From Linanthus parryae (lineage: Eukaryota > Streptophyta > Magnoliopsida > Ericales > Polemoniaceae): DNA of 64,000 nt. The DNA is taken from NCBI GenBank assembly GCA_023055425.1, contig JALGPY010000003.1, forward strand, positions 71,027,491 through 71,091,490, given 5' to 3'. A program made the position numbers and the translations under genes. This document shows positions 37,388 through 47,890 of this stretch, piece by piece (position 1 is the first letter of the stretch; each line of letters opens with the position of its first letter). The notes beneath the pieces were generated by a model. The model was not told the origin of the DNA and searched no databases. It saw only the letters and a program-made list of their open reading frames with translations.

Positions 37388-37857
37388 TGAAGGGCAGGAA
37401 GGATCTAACATGCTCAGATCTACAACATGAATTAAAGCGGAATATTCATGTGTTTACCTTGTCTTCCTTAGCTCCTTAATGCAGCGGATGATCGTTGTGT
37501 TGCTTGCTTTCACGCGCCTACTCCTTGATCTTGCTCCCACCGATCGAGTGCGAATCTCGAGGACGAACACTGATTTCCACACCACGTTCCACCTCCTTGG
37601 ATGAAGTTGGAGAGAGACTAGGGTTCTCTACAACTAGTATGAATCTAGACAGAGAGACTTTACTGTATGGAATAGCCAATATAATATGTAGGAGGCTGCC
37701 TCCTTATATAGGCATAACTTCTCCTAAGTTTGCACATAAACCCCTAGGGTTTGAGCCTTAGCTACTAACCCCTCTAGTTTATGTATTAGTGCAACTAACC
37801 CCATAAGGTTATGTTAATTGCATTGGGCACCCCACATGGGCGCACCAATTGCTAACA
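37388..37857 (-). repeat. LTR of element H (downstream copy)
   Basis: 470 bp, identical to the other LTR on direct reading. A TATA-like TATATAAGG (complement of 37702-37710) lies mid-LTR. The adjoining - strand sequence GAGTGGGAGA (37858-37867) is the polypurine tract. Confidence 0.95.
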
Positions 37858-39139
37858 TCTCCCACTCGCACAGTGGGGTTGCACAATTCATCCAGTCTCC
37901 ATCAATCTCCAACTTTCTATCATCTACAAAAGAGTATTGTGTGGCCGTGGCGTGTGACCGGTGAGAGTACCTGCATTTCGGGAGATCCGTACACCAAACT
38001 CGTATAGCCAGCATGGGAAGGCACCCTCTCGGGAGATCCACATACCAAACTCGTATAGCCAGCGCAGGAAGGCACCCTTAAAACATAAAACAGTGATAAT
38101 GCTCTCCGTAACTCTCGTATCCCCCAGATTCCTCCGATTGTCATCTCGTGGATCATGAGCACCTGCCTTGTCCCGAAGGCCATGCTCCAATGAGTCCACA
38201 TCTCCTTTATATTTTCATATCCTACATGATCCCATAAGATCTTGTAGGTGGGCCCAATGAAGATAATAAAGAGCGATGCAACGAGAATCTTTCCTTACAT
38301 ACATGTGTCACTCAGATTCGGCTCAGCTGCTTTCCCAGCAGTGTCCGGAAGGCCGAATCATCCATAGCCGTAAGGTGTCACGCCAAAGTAGCACCACCGA
38401 CCCGTCTCCTCATGACACAGATGTAAGTACAAAGGGTATACCGTGTCAATCATCCTTATACGATCGACGAGGCTCACACGATGAGGAATCCCAGGGACTA
38501 ATTCTACTCATCACCTCATGGTCACTCATAAGCGCGCATTATTCAAGGGGAAATATGCGCCATAGTGTTTACACTCTGATGAGAGCGCATGTCTTATCCT
38601 TGCAAAAGGACCACTATGCAGATGTCTATCCGGTAGCCCTTATGGCCACCAGCCCGAGTGCTGCCATGTCACACTGTTGTGATCAATTATCAGCTCTCGC
38701 ATCTGGCTTCTTCTACACAGACTATACATGGTTCGGGGTAGCAACCATGTTCGATTGGCCATAACCGATCTCAGCTTGGAACTCATTTCCAATGCGACAT
38801 TTGAATCCGTCTGACAGGCTCCTAGCACTACTGATAGACTTCAAGCTCTTATCATAGGCCATATGCTCATATGAAGAAGGCATCTCATATCATATCGCAG
38901 GCTTTCAGCGCTTATCTGGATTCCGTCTCATCTTCCGCCACACCCAGACATATCCAGGATACTGCGAAGGCAGTTGCTCGTGTGAGTGAGCCAACTTAGC
39001 GTCTGTGTGACATGCTCTAAGCTAGTACAGGAAATGTAACATATCATACACGTATCAAAATAACATGCAGCATAAATAAACAAATCCATTCCTAATATCC
39101 AATCAATCAATGTCTCAAAATGTTTAATCAGTCTGACAT
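37858..39139 (-). other. Element H 3' non-coding region between pol and the polypurine tract
   Basis: 1.28 kb, unusually long: elements A and C have only about 14 bp here. It contains a two-copy 51-bp tandem repeat (37978-38079). The longest open frame is antisense (38276-38764, 162 codons) and has no recognisable family. I see no sense-strand gene. Confidence 0.7.
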
Positions 39140-42100
39140 CTAGTTCCATTTGCCCAACCCTATATTCCTAGTATGACCAACAAAAGTAGCCTTAAGAAGA
39201 GGCTTGGTCATTGGATCAGCCAACATCTGATTCGTAGGAATATGCTCTAGAGTGATATCTCCTTTAGCTACTACTTCCCTAATGAAGTGGTACTTTATCT
39301 CAATATGTTTGGCCTTGCTGTGGTATTTCGGATCTTTAGCACAAGCTATGGCCGACATACTATCACAACGAAGCGTTACTGGTCTTGGTTCGTCAACCGC
39401 TCCTAAGCTGACCAGAAATCTCTTCAGCCAAACACTCTCCTGCGCTGCCGCGGAGCAGGCAACGTATTCAGCTTCCATGGTTGATAAGGCAGTGCAAGTC
39501 TGCTTGCTACTGTGCCATGTGATGGCTCCTCCACCCAGCATGAAGACGTAGCCTGAGGTCGATTTACGTGCGTCTAGGTCCCCACCCCAGTCAGCATCAC
39601 TGTAGCCAATGAGCCTTAGCTCAGAGCCTCGGTAGCTTAACACGTAATCCTTAGTCCCTTTGAGATATCGGAGAATCCTCTTAACAGCCTTCCAGTGTCC
39701 AACACCGGGATCAGACTGATATCTGCTAACTAAACCGACAGCATGACATATGTCGGGCCTTGTACACATCATTGCGTACATTAAACTTCCGACAGCACTT
39801 GCATAGGGTACTTTGGCCATCTGGTCTCTCTCGTGTTGGGTCTTGGGACACATTTCAAGGCTGAGTTTCTCGCCATGTGCAATGGGAGTCTCGAATGGCT
39901 TAGAGTCCATCATTTGGAACCGTTCAAGTATCTTCTTGATGTATGTCTCTTGAGACAAGCCAAGAAGTCTCTTAGAGCGGTTCCTTAGGATCTTTATCCC
40001 AAGGATGTAACTCGCTTCTCCAATATCCTTCATTGAAAAACGAGAGGATAACCACCCTTTGGTAGTTCCGAGCATTCCTTTATCATTGCTGGCTAGTAGT
40101 ATGTCATCTACATATAATGACAGTATCATGAACTTCTTTCCGGAACGTCTGACATACACACAGTGGTCTTCATCTACCATTGTGAAGCCATATGCCACAA
40201 TGTCTTGATGAAACTTCAAATACCACTGTCTTGAGGACTGCTTCAGTCCATATATGGACTTAATCAGTTTGCACACTTTGTGCTCTTGACCTTTCTTCTC
40301 AAAACCTTCCGGTTGAGCCATATAGATCTCCTCATCTAGTTCTCCATTGAGAAATGCAGTCTTAACATCCATTTGATGTAGTTCCAAGTCCATGCTAGCC
40401 ACTATTGCAAGTATGAGGCGAATGGAGGCAATTCTCACAACCGGTGAGAATGTCTCCTCGTAATCCACACCCTGTTGTTGGGTGTAGCCTTTCGCCACTA
40501 GCCGGGCCTTATGCCTCTCAACGCTTCCGTCTGCCTTCCTTTTGACCTTGAAAACCCATTTGTTTCCAATGGCCCTACGCCCAGGAGGCAAGTCAACTAA
40601 GTCCCAAACATGATTGGTTTTCATTGACTCCAGTTCTTCTTGTAAAGCAATGTTCCATTCTTTCTTGTCAGGGGATGAGAGAGCCTCGGACAATGTCCTA
40701 GGTTCATCATCTTCTTGCGTGGTGACCATCATGGCCTCCCCTTCGATGTCAAATCGTCGACGGGGTACGCTCCCACGAGCGCTCCTATGCAAAGAGGGTT
40801 CTTCTTCAGCTTCATCATCGTATATGATGGGCTGCTCACTAGGCAAGTCACTCCCACTGTTCTGAAGATCCATAGGGACTGTTCCCTGTAGGTCTGTAGA
40901 GAACTGAGAGTCATCCAGTGGTTCCTCCTCTTCGTAGAGAATACCATCTCCACGTGCTTCTCCCTGACTGGGAAAATCTCTTTCGAGAAATTCTACATCT
41001 CGCGATTCCATCTCTGTTAGACTACCATCCGGCTGTTGCGCTATGAATACATAACCCTTGGAGTGCTCAGAGTACCGTATGAAGATGCACTTATTTCCTC
41101 TAGCACCCAATTTCCCATGGACATGGGAGACGTTACGTACATAGGCAGCCGACCCCCATGGCCTAAGGTGACCCAATTCGGGTTGCCTTTTGGTCCACAT
41201 CTCGTAAGGGGTTGTGGCTACAGACTTGGTGGGCACACGGTTTAGTATGTATGTGGCAGTCATCAATGCATCTCCCCAATAGGAGATAGGCAGATTCGCA
41301 TTTGCCATCATACTACGAACCATCTCTAACAGTGTTCTATTCCTTCTTTCCGCTACACCATTTTGCTGCGGTGTGAAGGGAATAGTCAACTGCCTCACTA
41401 TTCCTTTAGTCTCACAGAGCTCTTTGAATTGCTCAGATAGATACTCACGCCCTCGATCTGTCCTAAGAGCCTTAACTCTTTTGTCCAGTTGGTTCTCTAC
41501 CTCTTGTAGAAATTTTCTGAAGCACCCTAGCGCTTCAGATTTATGTGTCATCAAATACACATAACCAAAACGAGTATGATCATCTATGAATGTGATGAAA
41601 TAGCGAGCACCATGTCTAGCTCTAACATTCAATGGACCGCAAACATCAGAATGAATAAGTTGTAAAGGCTCAGTAGCCCTTACTGCTTTACCGAACGGTT
41701 TGCGTTTAGCTTTTCCTGCAAGACAAGACTCACATACAGGTAATGATATCTTGGGCATATCTCCAAGTAGGCCTGCCTTGGCCAGCCTGTTCATCCTGTC
41801 CTGTCCTATATGTCCCAATCTAGCATGCCATCTAGTGGCATCATCATCACTAGAAGTTGTAATATATGAACTAGAATCATAAACATCATCAATGCTAGAA
41901 CCAACAATGTCTAAATAAAATAAACCACGAGAAATATAACCAGTACCAAAACATGAGTTGCCAACAAACAGTTTGGCAAAACCACCCTCAAAAACAAGTC
42001 TAAAATCCAAATCCAAAAGTCTAGAAACTGAAACTAAGTTCTTGCGTGCATCAGGAGCGTATAAAACGTCATGAAGAACAAGCGTCTTTCCAGACTTCAT

Positions 42101-43150
42101 CTTCAGCTGATATGTGCCAATGCCCACCACATCAACGAAAGAGTTGTTCCCCATGTACACTCTTCTACTGCCCACTGGTACTCGCCTATAATCCGTGCAC
42201 GCGTCTCGATCACATGCTAGGTGGTCACTCGCACCTGAATCCAATACCCACACATTAGGGGAATCAGCAATATAAACTTGACTTACAACATAACAGTCAG
42301 AGTTTGGATTATAGTGTACCTTTGGCTCGGCGCAGTCACGAGCAAAGTGGCCATATGCCTGGCAGTTATAGCACATAACTTGTCTCATATCCCTTTTGGA
42401 CCTCTTCCACATTTGGCGCTTACTGATCTTGCGGCATGGGCCCATGTGGCCTCCACTCTCGTGCTCCACGATGACTTCCTGACCCTTTGGCACATTTGCC
42501 ATGGGAGGGCTCTCTACCTGCGATGCTGGACTAGAAGTTCTGGCAAATTCCAGTCTCTTTTCCTCAAACAATAAATATCGCTTTGCATCATCAAATGTCC
42601 TTATGTCATCTGATCCCTGCAATACCTTTCTCACGGAATCCCATGAATCTGGTAGAGACATTCTCACAGCCTTTAGCTGTCTTTCATCGGATACATCATG
42701 CCCAGAAGTTATAAGTTCAGTAATATAGAATGATAAGGTCTTTAGGTGCGTATCCATAGAGACATTATCATCCTTCACCGTAGAAGTGAGCATCATCCAT
42801 AGACATGTCTTTTGGAAGTCGTCTGCACTTCCGTACAGTCCTAGAATGTCTTCCCAGAGCTTCTTTGCATAATCAATCACAATTGACTCTAGGAGGTCAG
42901 TCCTCACCAGATCCATCAATTCTAGACATGCTTTCTTGTCATCAACTTCCCATTTCTGGTAAGCCTCAAGATCACGTCTATATGCATCAGTTGGGCCGCC
43001 CGGTGGTACCCATGGCTCCATCTTTGCCATATGCAAATGATCAGACAGTCCTAGCTCAATCATGCGACATATCGCACTTCTGTACCATGCACGGAAGTTG
43101 TCTCCCTTTAGAATTATAGCAGATTTAGGAAATAGATTCGTGTTCATCAT
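39140..43150 (-). CDS. Element H gag-pol polyprotein, full length
   Basis: The ATG at 43150 (MMNTNLFPKSAIILKGDNF) is the first ATG of the frame; bases upstream are open only from a TTG. The 1336-aa length is right for a complete copia polyprotein. Domains by residue: UBN2 gag 10-220; zinc knuckle CYNCQAYGHFARDC near 257; protease LDSGASDH near 305; integrase with HHCC near 440-480 and catalytic Asp about 500 (HSDVCGPL), Asp about 565 (LRTDRGREYL) and Glu about 600 (NGVAERRNR); reverse transcriptase 830-1080 with YVDDILL near 1017; RNase H from 1187 (SDADWGG, MEAEYVACS, RCDSMSAI), ending GLGKWN. No stop or frameshift. It would be made as one polyprotein and cut by its own protease inside cytoplasmic virus-like particles. 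Confidence 0.95.
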   Translation of the reverse strand: MMNTNLFPKSAIILKGDNFRAWYRSAICRMIELGLSDHLHMAKMEPWVPPGGPTDAYRRDLEAYQKWEVDDKKACLELMDLVRTDLLESIVIDYAKKLWEDILGLYGSADDFQKTCLWMMLTSTVKDDNVSMDTHLKTLSFYITELITSGHDVSDERQLKAVRMSLPDSWDSVRKVLQGSDDIRTFDDAKRYLLFEEKRLEFARTSSPASQVESPPMANVPKGQEVIVEHESGGHMGPCRKISKRQMWKRSKRDMRQVMCYNCQAYGHFARDCAEPKVHYNPNSDCYVVSQVYIADSPNVWVLDSGASDHLACDRDACTDYRRVPVGSRRVYMGNNSFVDVVGIGTYQLKMKSGKTLVLHDVLYAPDARKNLVSVSRLLDLDFRLVFEGGFAKLFVGNSCFGTGYISRGLFYLDIVGSSIDDVYDSSSYITTSSDDDATRWHARLGHIGQDRMNRLAKAGLLGDMPKISLPVCESCLAGKAKRKPFGKAVRATEPLQLIHSDVCGPLNVRARHGARYFITFIDDHTRFGYVYLMTHKSEALGCFRKFLQEVENQLDKRVKALRTDRGREYLSEQFKELCETKGIVRQLTIPFTPQQNGVAERRNRTLLEMVRSMMANANLPISYWGDALMTATYILNRVPTKSVATTPYEMWTKRQPELGHLRPWGSAAYVRNVSHVHGKLGARGNKCIFIRYSEHSKGYVFIAQQPDGSLTEMESRDVEFLERDFPSQGEARGDGILYEEEEPLDDSQFSTDLQGTVPMDLQNSGSDLPSEQPIIYDDEAEEEPSLHRSARGSVPRRRFDIEGEAMMVTTQEDDEPRTLSEALSSPDKKEWNIALQEELESMKTNHVWDLVDLPPGRRAIGNKWVFKVKRKADGSVERHKARLVAKGYTQQQGVDYEETFSPVVRIASIRLILAIVASMDLELHQMDVKTAFLNGELDEEIYMAQPEGFEKKGQEHKVCKLIKSIYGLKQSSRQWYLKFHQDIVAYGFTMVDEDHCVYVRRSGKKFMILSLYVDDILLASNDKGMLGTTKGWLSSRFSMKDIGEASYILGIKILRNRSKRLLGLSQETYIKKILERFQMMDSKPFETPIAHGEKLSLEMCPKTQHERDQMAKVPYASAVGSLMYAMMCTRPDICHAVGLVSRYQSDPGVGHWKAVKRILRYLKGTKDYVLSYRGSELRLIGYSDADWGGDLDARKSTSGYVFMLGGGAITWHSSKQTCTALSTMEAEYVACSAAAQESVWLKRFLVSLGAVDEPRPVTLRCDSMSAIACAKDPKYHSKAKHIEIKYHFIREVVAKGDITLEHIPTNQMLADPMTKPLLKATFVGHTRNIGLGKWN

Positions 43151-44248
43151 GACTGAAAAATGAGACAAAATGGATATTAGTTACTAGCTTCGTTTTAGCT
43201 CCTAAATAACATGTGACATCGATTAATCTCAATAGTTCCTCACAAGGACTCCACCAAAACCTAGCGTATATCCTAGGAATCAAATCTCATCACTTGTGAT
43301 TTCCTATCGATTTTAATCATGTCATCATGTGAGCTCTTTTGTTTTAGTTCTTTAGCATGCGAGGTTAAACATATATAGCCAATCACACGCAGTTATAACA
43401 TAAAACAAGCATAAGCATAAATAAATATGCAATGGATGTGGCCCCTAAGGTGCACTCCCACTATTGAGAGCACTTCTTGAGCAAATCTTGGACTCCATCT
43501 CATGCCATCTCGCCTACTTGAGGACTCCAAGCTTGAGGCTCCATTAGACCGTCTAATTGCTTCATGCACCTTGCGCCATAGCTTTTGGTTTGGCCACCTC
43601 TCTTGAAGCTTCAATCTTCAATCTCTACTAACTATCTTATTTCTAATAAGAAGTAACCTCATAGAGGCGAGTGGATGAGGAGAGAAGACACTAGACTTTA
43701 GAGAGGCACGACACGCAGGCCGTATTTTGATTACATATTCAAAAACCAAAACCAAAAACAAAATATAAAACATCTATGCCACATCCATGCACCAAACACA
43801 TCCATTCAACCCACAACAGCATGTATAACAACATAATAAACATACTGGAATTTTCTGGAAATTTCCGGAATTAAGCAATAATTACTGGAAATTAATAAGC
43901 AATAATCTAATCAACTAAAAAGATCGAAAATTGCTCCCTACCTCTTAGGGTCTCACCACCTATGGCAAAACGTAGGGAAAAATGACCTAAGTCTCCAGAA
44001 AAAATTTGGGCTCAAAACAGTGTGTTTAAGGTCGTCAAACCGCCTCGGGAAGTGTGCTAAACACTAATTAATTAATCTGGAAATTACTAAAATTTTCCGT
44101 CGCTCCAAAAATTATGAAAAAATACCCATAAAATAGGAAATTTAATTTGGAGTCCCTAGGAAAAAAACGGACGAAAAATGACGGCGGGAGGAGGCCGCAT
44201 GCGCCCTCACGCGCCGCCGCGCGTGGGCGCGTCCGCCTCCGCCACGCG

Positions 44249-44432
44249 CTGACGTCGGCCATGTGCCACGTCAGCACCTATGCTGACGTCAGCCGCCACG
44301 TCAGCCCGCCACGTCATCGCCACGTCAGCTGCCACGTCAGCTGACACGTGGCTACCACGTCATCGCCACGTCAGCCGCTTGCTGACGTGGCACCGCCACG
44401 TCATCTGCCACGTCAGCCCTAGGGCCACGTCA
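44249..44432. promoter_or_regulatory. Array of CCACGTCA / TGACGTGG motifs in the H leader
   Basis: About 180 bp contain ten CCACGTCA motifs, one TGACGTGG in the other direction, two TGACGTC sites and one CACGTG, spaced mostly 11-30 bp apart. ACGT-core sites of this type (G-box/C-box hybrids) are bound by plant bZIP factors. It lies in the transcribed leader, several hundred bases downstream of the LTR TATA box. Function is inference; the clustering is directly visible. Confidence 0.7.
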
Positions 44433-44845
44433 GCAGCCGCCGCCAGCCCTTGGGCGCGTGCGGCGCGTGGCCGCGCGTGGGGGCGGCGTCGGTGGCGCGT
44501 GAAGCCCACGCGCCGCCTTCCCGTGCTCCGATCGCGACGAAAAAAATTTTCCCGTGATCGTCTCTTCGTCCTGATCCCGATTATGTGGTCAAAATCCAAT
44601 TTTAACAAGTTTTGAAAAACGTGTTCTTATTATTGGATCTAGCAGTCCAGATTAATACAGTTCCGAAACTTTGAAAATTCATAACTAATTCACCGTAAAT
44701 CCAAAAAATATAAAATTTATATATCTGGAATCCTCGTGAAAAACCCTACCTAACCATATAGGTTTCGTCTACTGGTTATGAAAATTCAGAAACGCGATTT
44801 TTTATAACAGGTTCGGGAACGCTTATCGAGGCACGAAAAGTAAGC

Positions 44846-44862
44846 CTATGGCTCTGATACCA
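44846..44862 (-). promoter_or_regulatory. Primer-binding site of element H (initiator tRNA-Met)
   Basis: The - strand reads TGGTATCAGAGCCATAGG immediately inside the LTR, with the invariant TGGTATCAGAGC of copia elements. Confidence 0.95.
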
Positions 44863-44863
44863 A

Positions 44864-45333
44864 TGAAGGGCAGGAAGGATCTAACATGCTCAGATCTACA
44901 ACATGAATTAAAGCGGAATATTCATGTGTTTACCTTGTCTTCCTTAGCTCCTTAATGCAGCGGATGATCGTTGTGTTGCTTGCTTTCACGCGCCTACTCC
45001 TTGATCTTGCTCCCACCGATCGAGTGCGAATCTCGAGGACGAACACTGATTTCCACACCACGTTCCACCTCCTTGGATGAAGTTGGAGAGAGACTAGGGT
45101 TCTCTACAACTAGTATGAATCTAGACAGAGAGACTTTACTGTATGGAATAGCCAATATAATATGTAGGAGGCTGCCTCCTTATATAGGCATAACTTCTCC
45201 TAAGTTTGCACATAAACCCCTAGGGTTTGAGCCTTAGCTACTAACCCCTCTAGTTTATGTATTAGTGCAACTAACCCCATAAGGTTATGTTAATTGCATT
45301 GGGCACCCCACATGGGCGCACCAATTGCTAACA
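44864..45333 (-). repeat. LTR of element H (promoter copy)
   Basis: 470 bp, identical to 37388-37857. TATATAAGG (complement of 45178-45186) is the likely TATA box. Confidence 0.95.
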
Positions 45334-45569
45334 CAGCCTGAGTTGGAAGAGCATCTCAGTCATGTGTTGTTAGCAGGTTAGCCGAAAGATGCATGGCATG
45401 AAAAGGTTCGAATCCTTTTACTTGGTTTGCTTTTCTCTTCTTCTGAGCTTCAAGTAACGCTCTTAGATAAGTGCGATAAGTCAGTTCTATTTCTCGATGG
45501 AGGCAGGTAAGGGTGGGATTATCCCAATAAATCCAGAGAATAGCGTATTACTGATTCCCAAGTCAAATA

Positions 45570-46306
45570 GAAACCCCAACATAAACTGAGATTATGGAAG
45601 AAGTGTATAAGTTGATAAAAGTTGGGTGTATCAAACTCATCCAATACCCAACATAGTTGGCTAATGTAGTCCTTTTCAAGTCGTATATGTGTGATTTTCG
45701 TGTTATTAACAAAGCATGGTCGAAGAACGAAATTCAATCATCGCATGTTGACTCGTTGGTGGACGCGATGTCTGGACATGAGATGTTTTCATTCATGGAC
45801 GGATTAAGCAATTATCTTCAACACTCCCATTTGGAATGTTTACTATATTGGGCTACTTATCAGCGAGCCATGACCGATGTCTTTCATGACATGCTACATC
45901 TTGATGTAGAGAATTACGTGGACGACCTGGTTGTCAAGAATAAATAGGTAGGATGACATTTTCCTTATCTGGAGGACATGTTCAAGCGATGCAACATGCA
46001 CCATTTGAGAATGATTCATGTGAAATGCACGTTTCGTAAAATTATTGGAAAAATTCTGGTTTTCTCATAGACATGGAATTGATGTGGATACAACTAAATC
46101 AAAGATATTCGGTATATGCCTCCACCTTGCTCGCATAAGTAACTAAAGGGATTTTGGGGATTTAATTCTTACATTCGAAGGTTTATACAAGCTGTATCCG
46201 AACTGAGTCACCCTTTCACCCTTTTGTTGAAAGGAAGGGTCATGTTTGAATGGACTGATGTTGGATGGTTTGTCATTTGGCCACTCCATGCAGCGGTGTT
46301 TGTGCC
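45570..46306 (+). pseudogene. Element G gypsy reverse transcriptase / RNase H relic
   Basis: From about 45590 the + strand reads as a gypsy reverse transcriptase: IMEEVYKLIKVG, QYPT.LANVV, DFRVINKA, SLVDAMSGHEMFSFMDG, then ATYQRAM and YVDDLVVK near 45915-45940, and the start of the connection/RNase H region with SYIRRFI near 46165-46190 and FEWTD near 46250. The palm Asp of SFMDG and the YVDD box are present, but stops, a deletion after the SFMDG motif and frameshifts break it. The Tat-like call rests on YVDDLVVK and YIRRFI. The stretch 45339-45570 has no clear coding match. Element I follows at 46307. Confidence 0.75.
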
Positions 46307-46764
46307 TGTTGGGAATGATTCAAAGCTAGCATTCGGTCGAAACGGCGAAGCAACGACGAAGCAAGGAAGATAAAGAAGTAGCAGTTCGATGGGTCTGGAA
46401 TAGTTCGACGGGTCTGGGAACAGTTCGATAATGACGGGTACGAATAGTTCGATAGGGCGGCTGATATTGTTTCCTTGTTCGTTTTTTGTAACTCCTTTGT
46501 TTCTTGGGCACCAAGTCGGTATCCTAGGCCTATATAAGGACCTAGGGTCGTGGCTTACTGGTGTGTGGTGTATCGGGGCGGAGTCTATGGTCTTTTGGCC
46601 ATAGTGTGGTTGTAATCGGGTTGTTTCTCTCTAATAAATCAGTTTTTCGGGTCATGGATGTAGCTAGTTTCACAACTAGTGAACCACGTTAAATTCTTGT
46701 CTCTTGTTCTTTATTTGTTCATCGTTCTTGCTTGATACCCGGATTCATCCGCTGCGTCATAACA
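46307..46764 (+). repeat. 5' LTR of element I
   Basis: 458 bp. Contains short degenerate repeats of AGTTCGA(C/T)GGGTCTGG (about 46383-46460), a TATA box CTATATAAGG near 46532-46541 and a palindrome CTATGG...CCATAG near 46588-46608. Confidence 0.92.
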
Positions 46765-46767
46765 AAC

Positions 46768-46824
46768 TGGTATCAGAGCCTGGTTAAAATGAACACCAGT
46801 TTTAACAAACTGGTATCAGAGCTC
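46768..46824 (+). promoter_or_regulatory. Tandemly duplicated primer-binding site of element I
   Basis: AACAAACTGGTATCAGAGC occurs twice: the first TGGTATCAGAGCC at 46768, four bases after the LTR, and again at 46811. Only the first is at the normal position. The spacer also holds an inverted half-copy, ACCAGTTTTAACA. Confidence 0.85.
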
Positions 46825-46853
46825 AGGTTAGTTTAGGGTTTCAAGAAGAAACT

Positions 46854-47489
46854 ATGTCGGGTACAATGAAGATCAAGAAGTTCATTGGGAGAAACAGTTT
46901 CAGTCTGTGGCAGATCAAGATGAAGGAGTTGCTGAAACGCGACGATCTTTGGCTGCTTTGTGGGTCAAGTTGGAGGAGCTCTACATGAAGAAATATGTGG
47001 CAAACAAGTTGATGCTCAAGCAACGGCTATTCGGGTTACGAATGTCTGAAGGTACGCAAATTAGTGATCACTTAGATGTTCTAAACACTATTATGCTTGA
47101 ATTGCGTAATAGTGAGGAGAAAATAAGTGATGAGGACGCGACCTTAATTATGTTGGTATCGCTACCTCCATCGTACGAGGGTTTCGTGCAATCTTTCATT
47201 GGTTGGAAAGATACGGTAACCCTAGAAGAGGTTAGATCAGCTCTTCACACAAAGAGTCTGAGGCACAAGGCTTCAGGTCAGGGTTCAGGTGACAAATTAT
47301 GCGTCTGGTTTAATGGTCAAAGCGGGAAAAGGTAAGGGATACAAGAGGTTTGCAGGATCCAGCTTACCACAGGACGTTTGTGCCTACTGCAAGGAGAAAG
47401 GTCACTGGAAAAGGGAGTGTCCTAAGAAGAACCAAACGAATCTGGTTCTAGGTGGAGGGACCTCCTCCGAGGACGACCTTCTTCTCTGA
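46854..47489 (+). pseudogene. Element I gag (UBN2 family, zinc knuckle), frameshifted
   Basis: The ATG at 46854 opens MSGTMKIKKFIGRNSFSLWQ, the usual copia gag start. Near 46905-46960 a deletion removes the expected middle of the first domain and shifts the frame. The next frame, 46960-47290, is a good UBN2 domain (LWVKLEELYMKK, LMLKQRLFGLRM, LPPSYEGFVQSF). A second frameshift near 47290 leads to the third segment with a complete zinc knuckle, [14 protein letters not shown] (about 47380-47421), ending at 47489. Gag packages RNA; this copy would not make a full protein. The match to known copia gags is strong despite the breaks. Confidence 0.85.
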
Positions 47490-47890
47490 GCCCCTTGGGG
47501 AAAATTCTGGGCTCTTGGCATGGAGCATCTGGCGCGTGAGATCTCTGGCACGCGAATCGGGTTCTGGTTCTAGGCGCGAAAAGATTTCTGGCGCGCACTA
47601 GGGTTTCGTGCGCATCTGAGGCATAGGGGGCGCATCTGGCATGAAAATTTGTGGAACTCGTCGTCGATGCATCTGGTCTGGACGACATCTGGGCACATGT
47701 CATGGTGCACTGGTTCTGGCGCTGTTTGGAGCGCATCGGGAATACATTCGGTCTTGCTTCCTCAGTGAATGTATTCGAGTCTGGTTCTAGGTGGAGGCGT
47801 GCTCGTTTCTGATTCCGGGAGGACGCATTCGTTTCTGGATTAGAGAGAAGATCGGTTTTGGTTGCTAGACATTGAATCAAGGTGGAGATT
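47490..47890 (+). other. Element I non-coding tail
   Basis: 400 bp replaces the whole pol gene. It is rich in short repeats around GGTTCTGG, TCTGGCGCG and CATCTGG. The longest frame is antisense and low complexity. It ends in the polypurine tract AAGGTGGAGATT before the LTR. Confidence 0.75.

Larger units (their letters stand above)
43151..44863 (-). other. Element H 5' leader
   Basis: 1.7 kb without a gene. It includes ACGCAGGCCGTATTT (43713-43727), the leader motif shared with A, C and D, and a GC-rich block at about 44170-44530 holding the ACGT-core array described separately. The rest is AT-rich. Confidence 0.8.
37388..45333 (-). mobile_element. Complete, apparently intact Ty1/copia retrotransposon H
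   Basis: Two 470-bp LTRs (37388-37857 and 44864-45333) begin TGAAGGGCAGG and end GCTAACA; I found no difference between them. The target duplication CAGCC flanks the element at 37383-37387 and 45334-45338. On the - strand: LTR, initiator-tRNA-Met primer site, 1.7-kb leader, uninterrupted gag-pol of 1336 codons, 1.28-kb non-coding 3' region, polypurine tract, LTR. All parts needed for transposition are visible, so this copy may be competent. It belongs to a different copia family from A, C and D. Confidence 0.95.

Noticed and set aside
38276..38764. 162-codon frame antisense to element H
   Set aside because: No family pattern, and it lies in the non-coding 3' region. Kept only as a remark under H.
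45338..45414. tRNA-like boxes: GAGTTGGAAGAGC (A box-like) and GGTTCGAATCC (B box-like) next to the H insertion site
   Set aside because: The spacing is about 60 bp without a fold for anticodon and acceptor stems, and the first box also reads as coding sequence of the gypsy relic. Chance resemblance is more likely than a tRNA or SINE.
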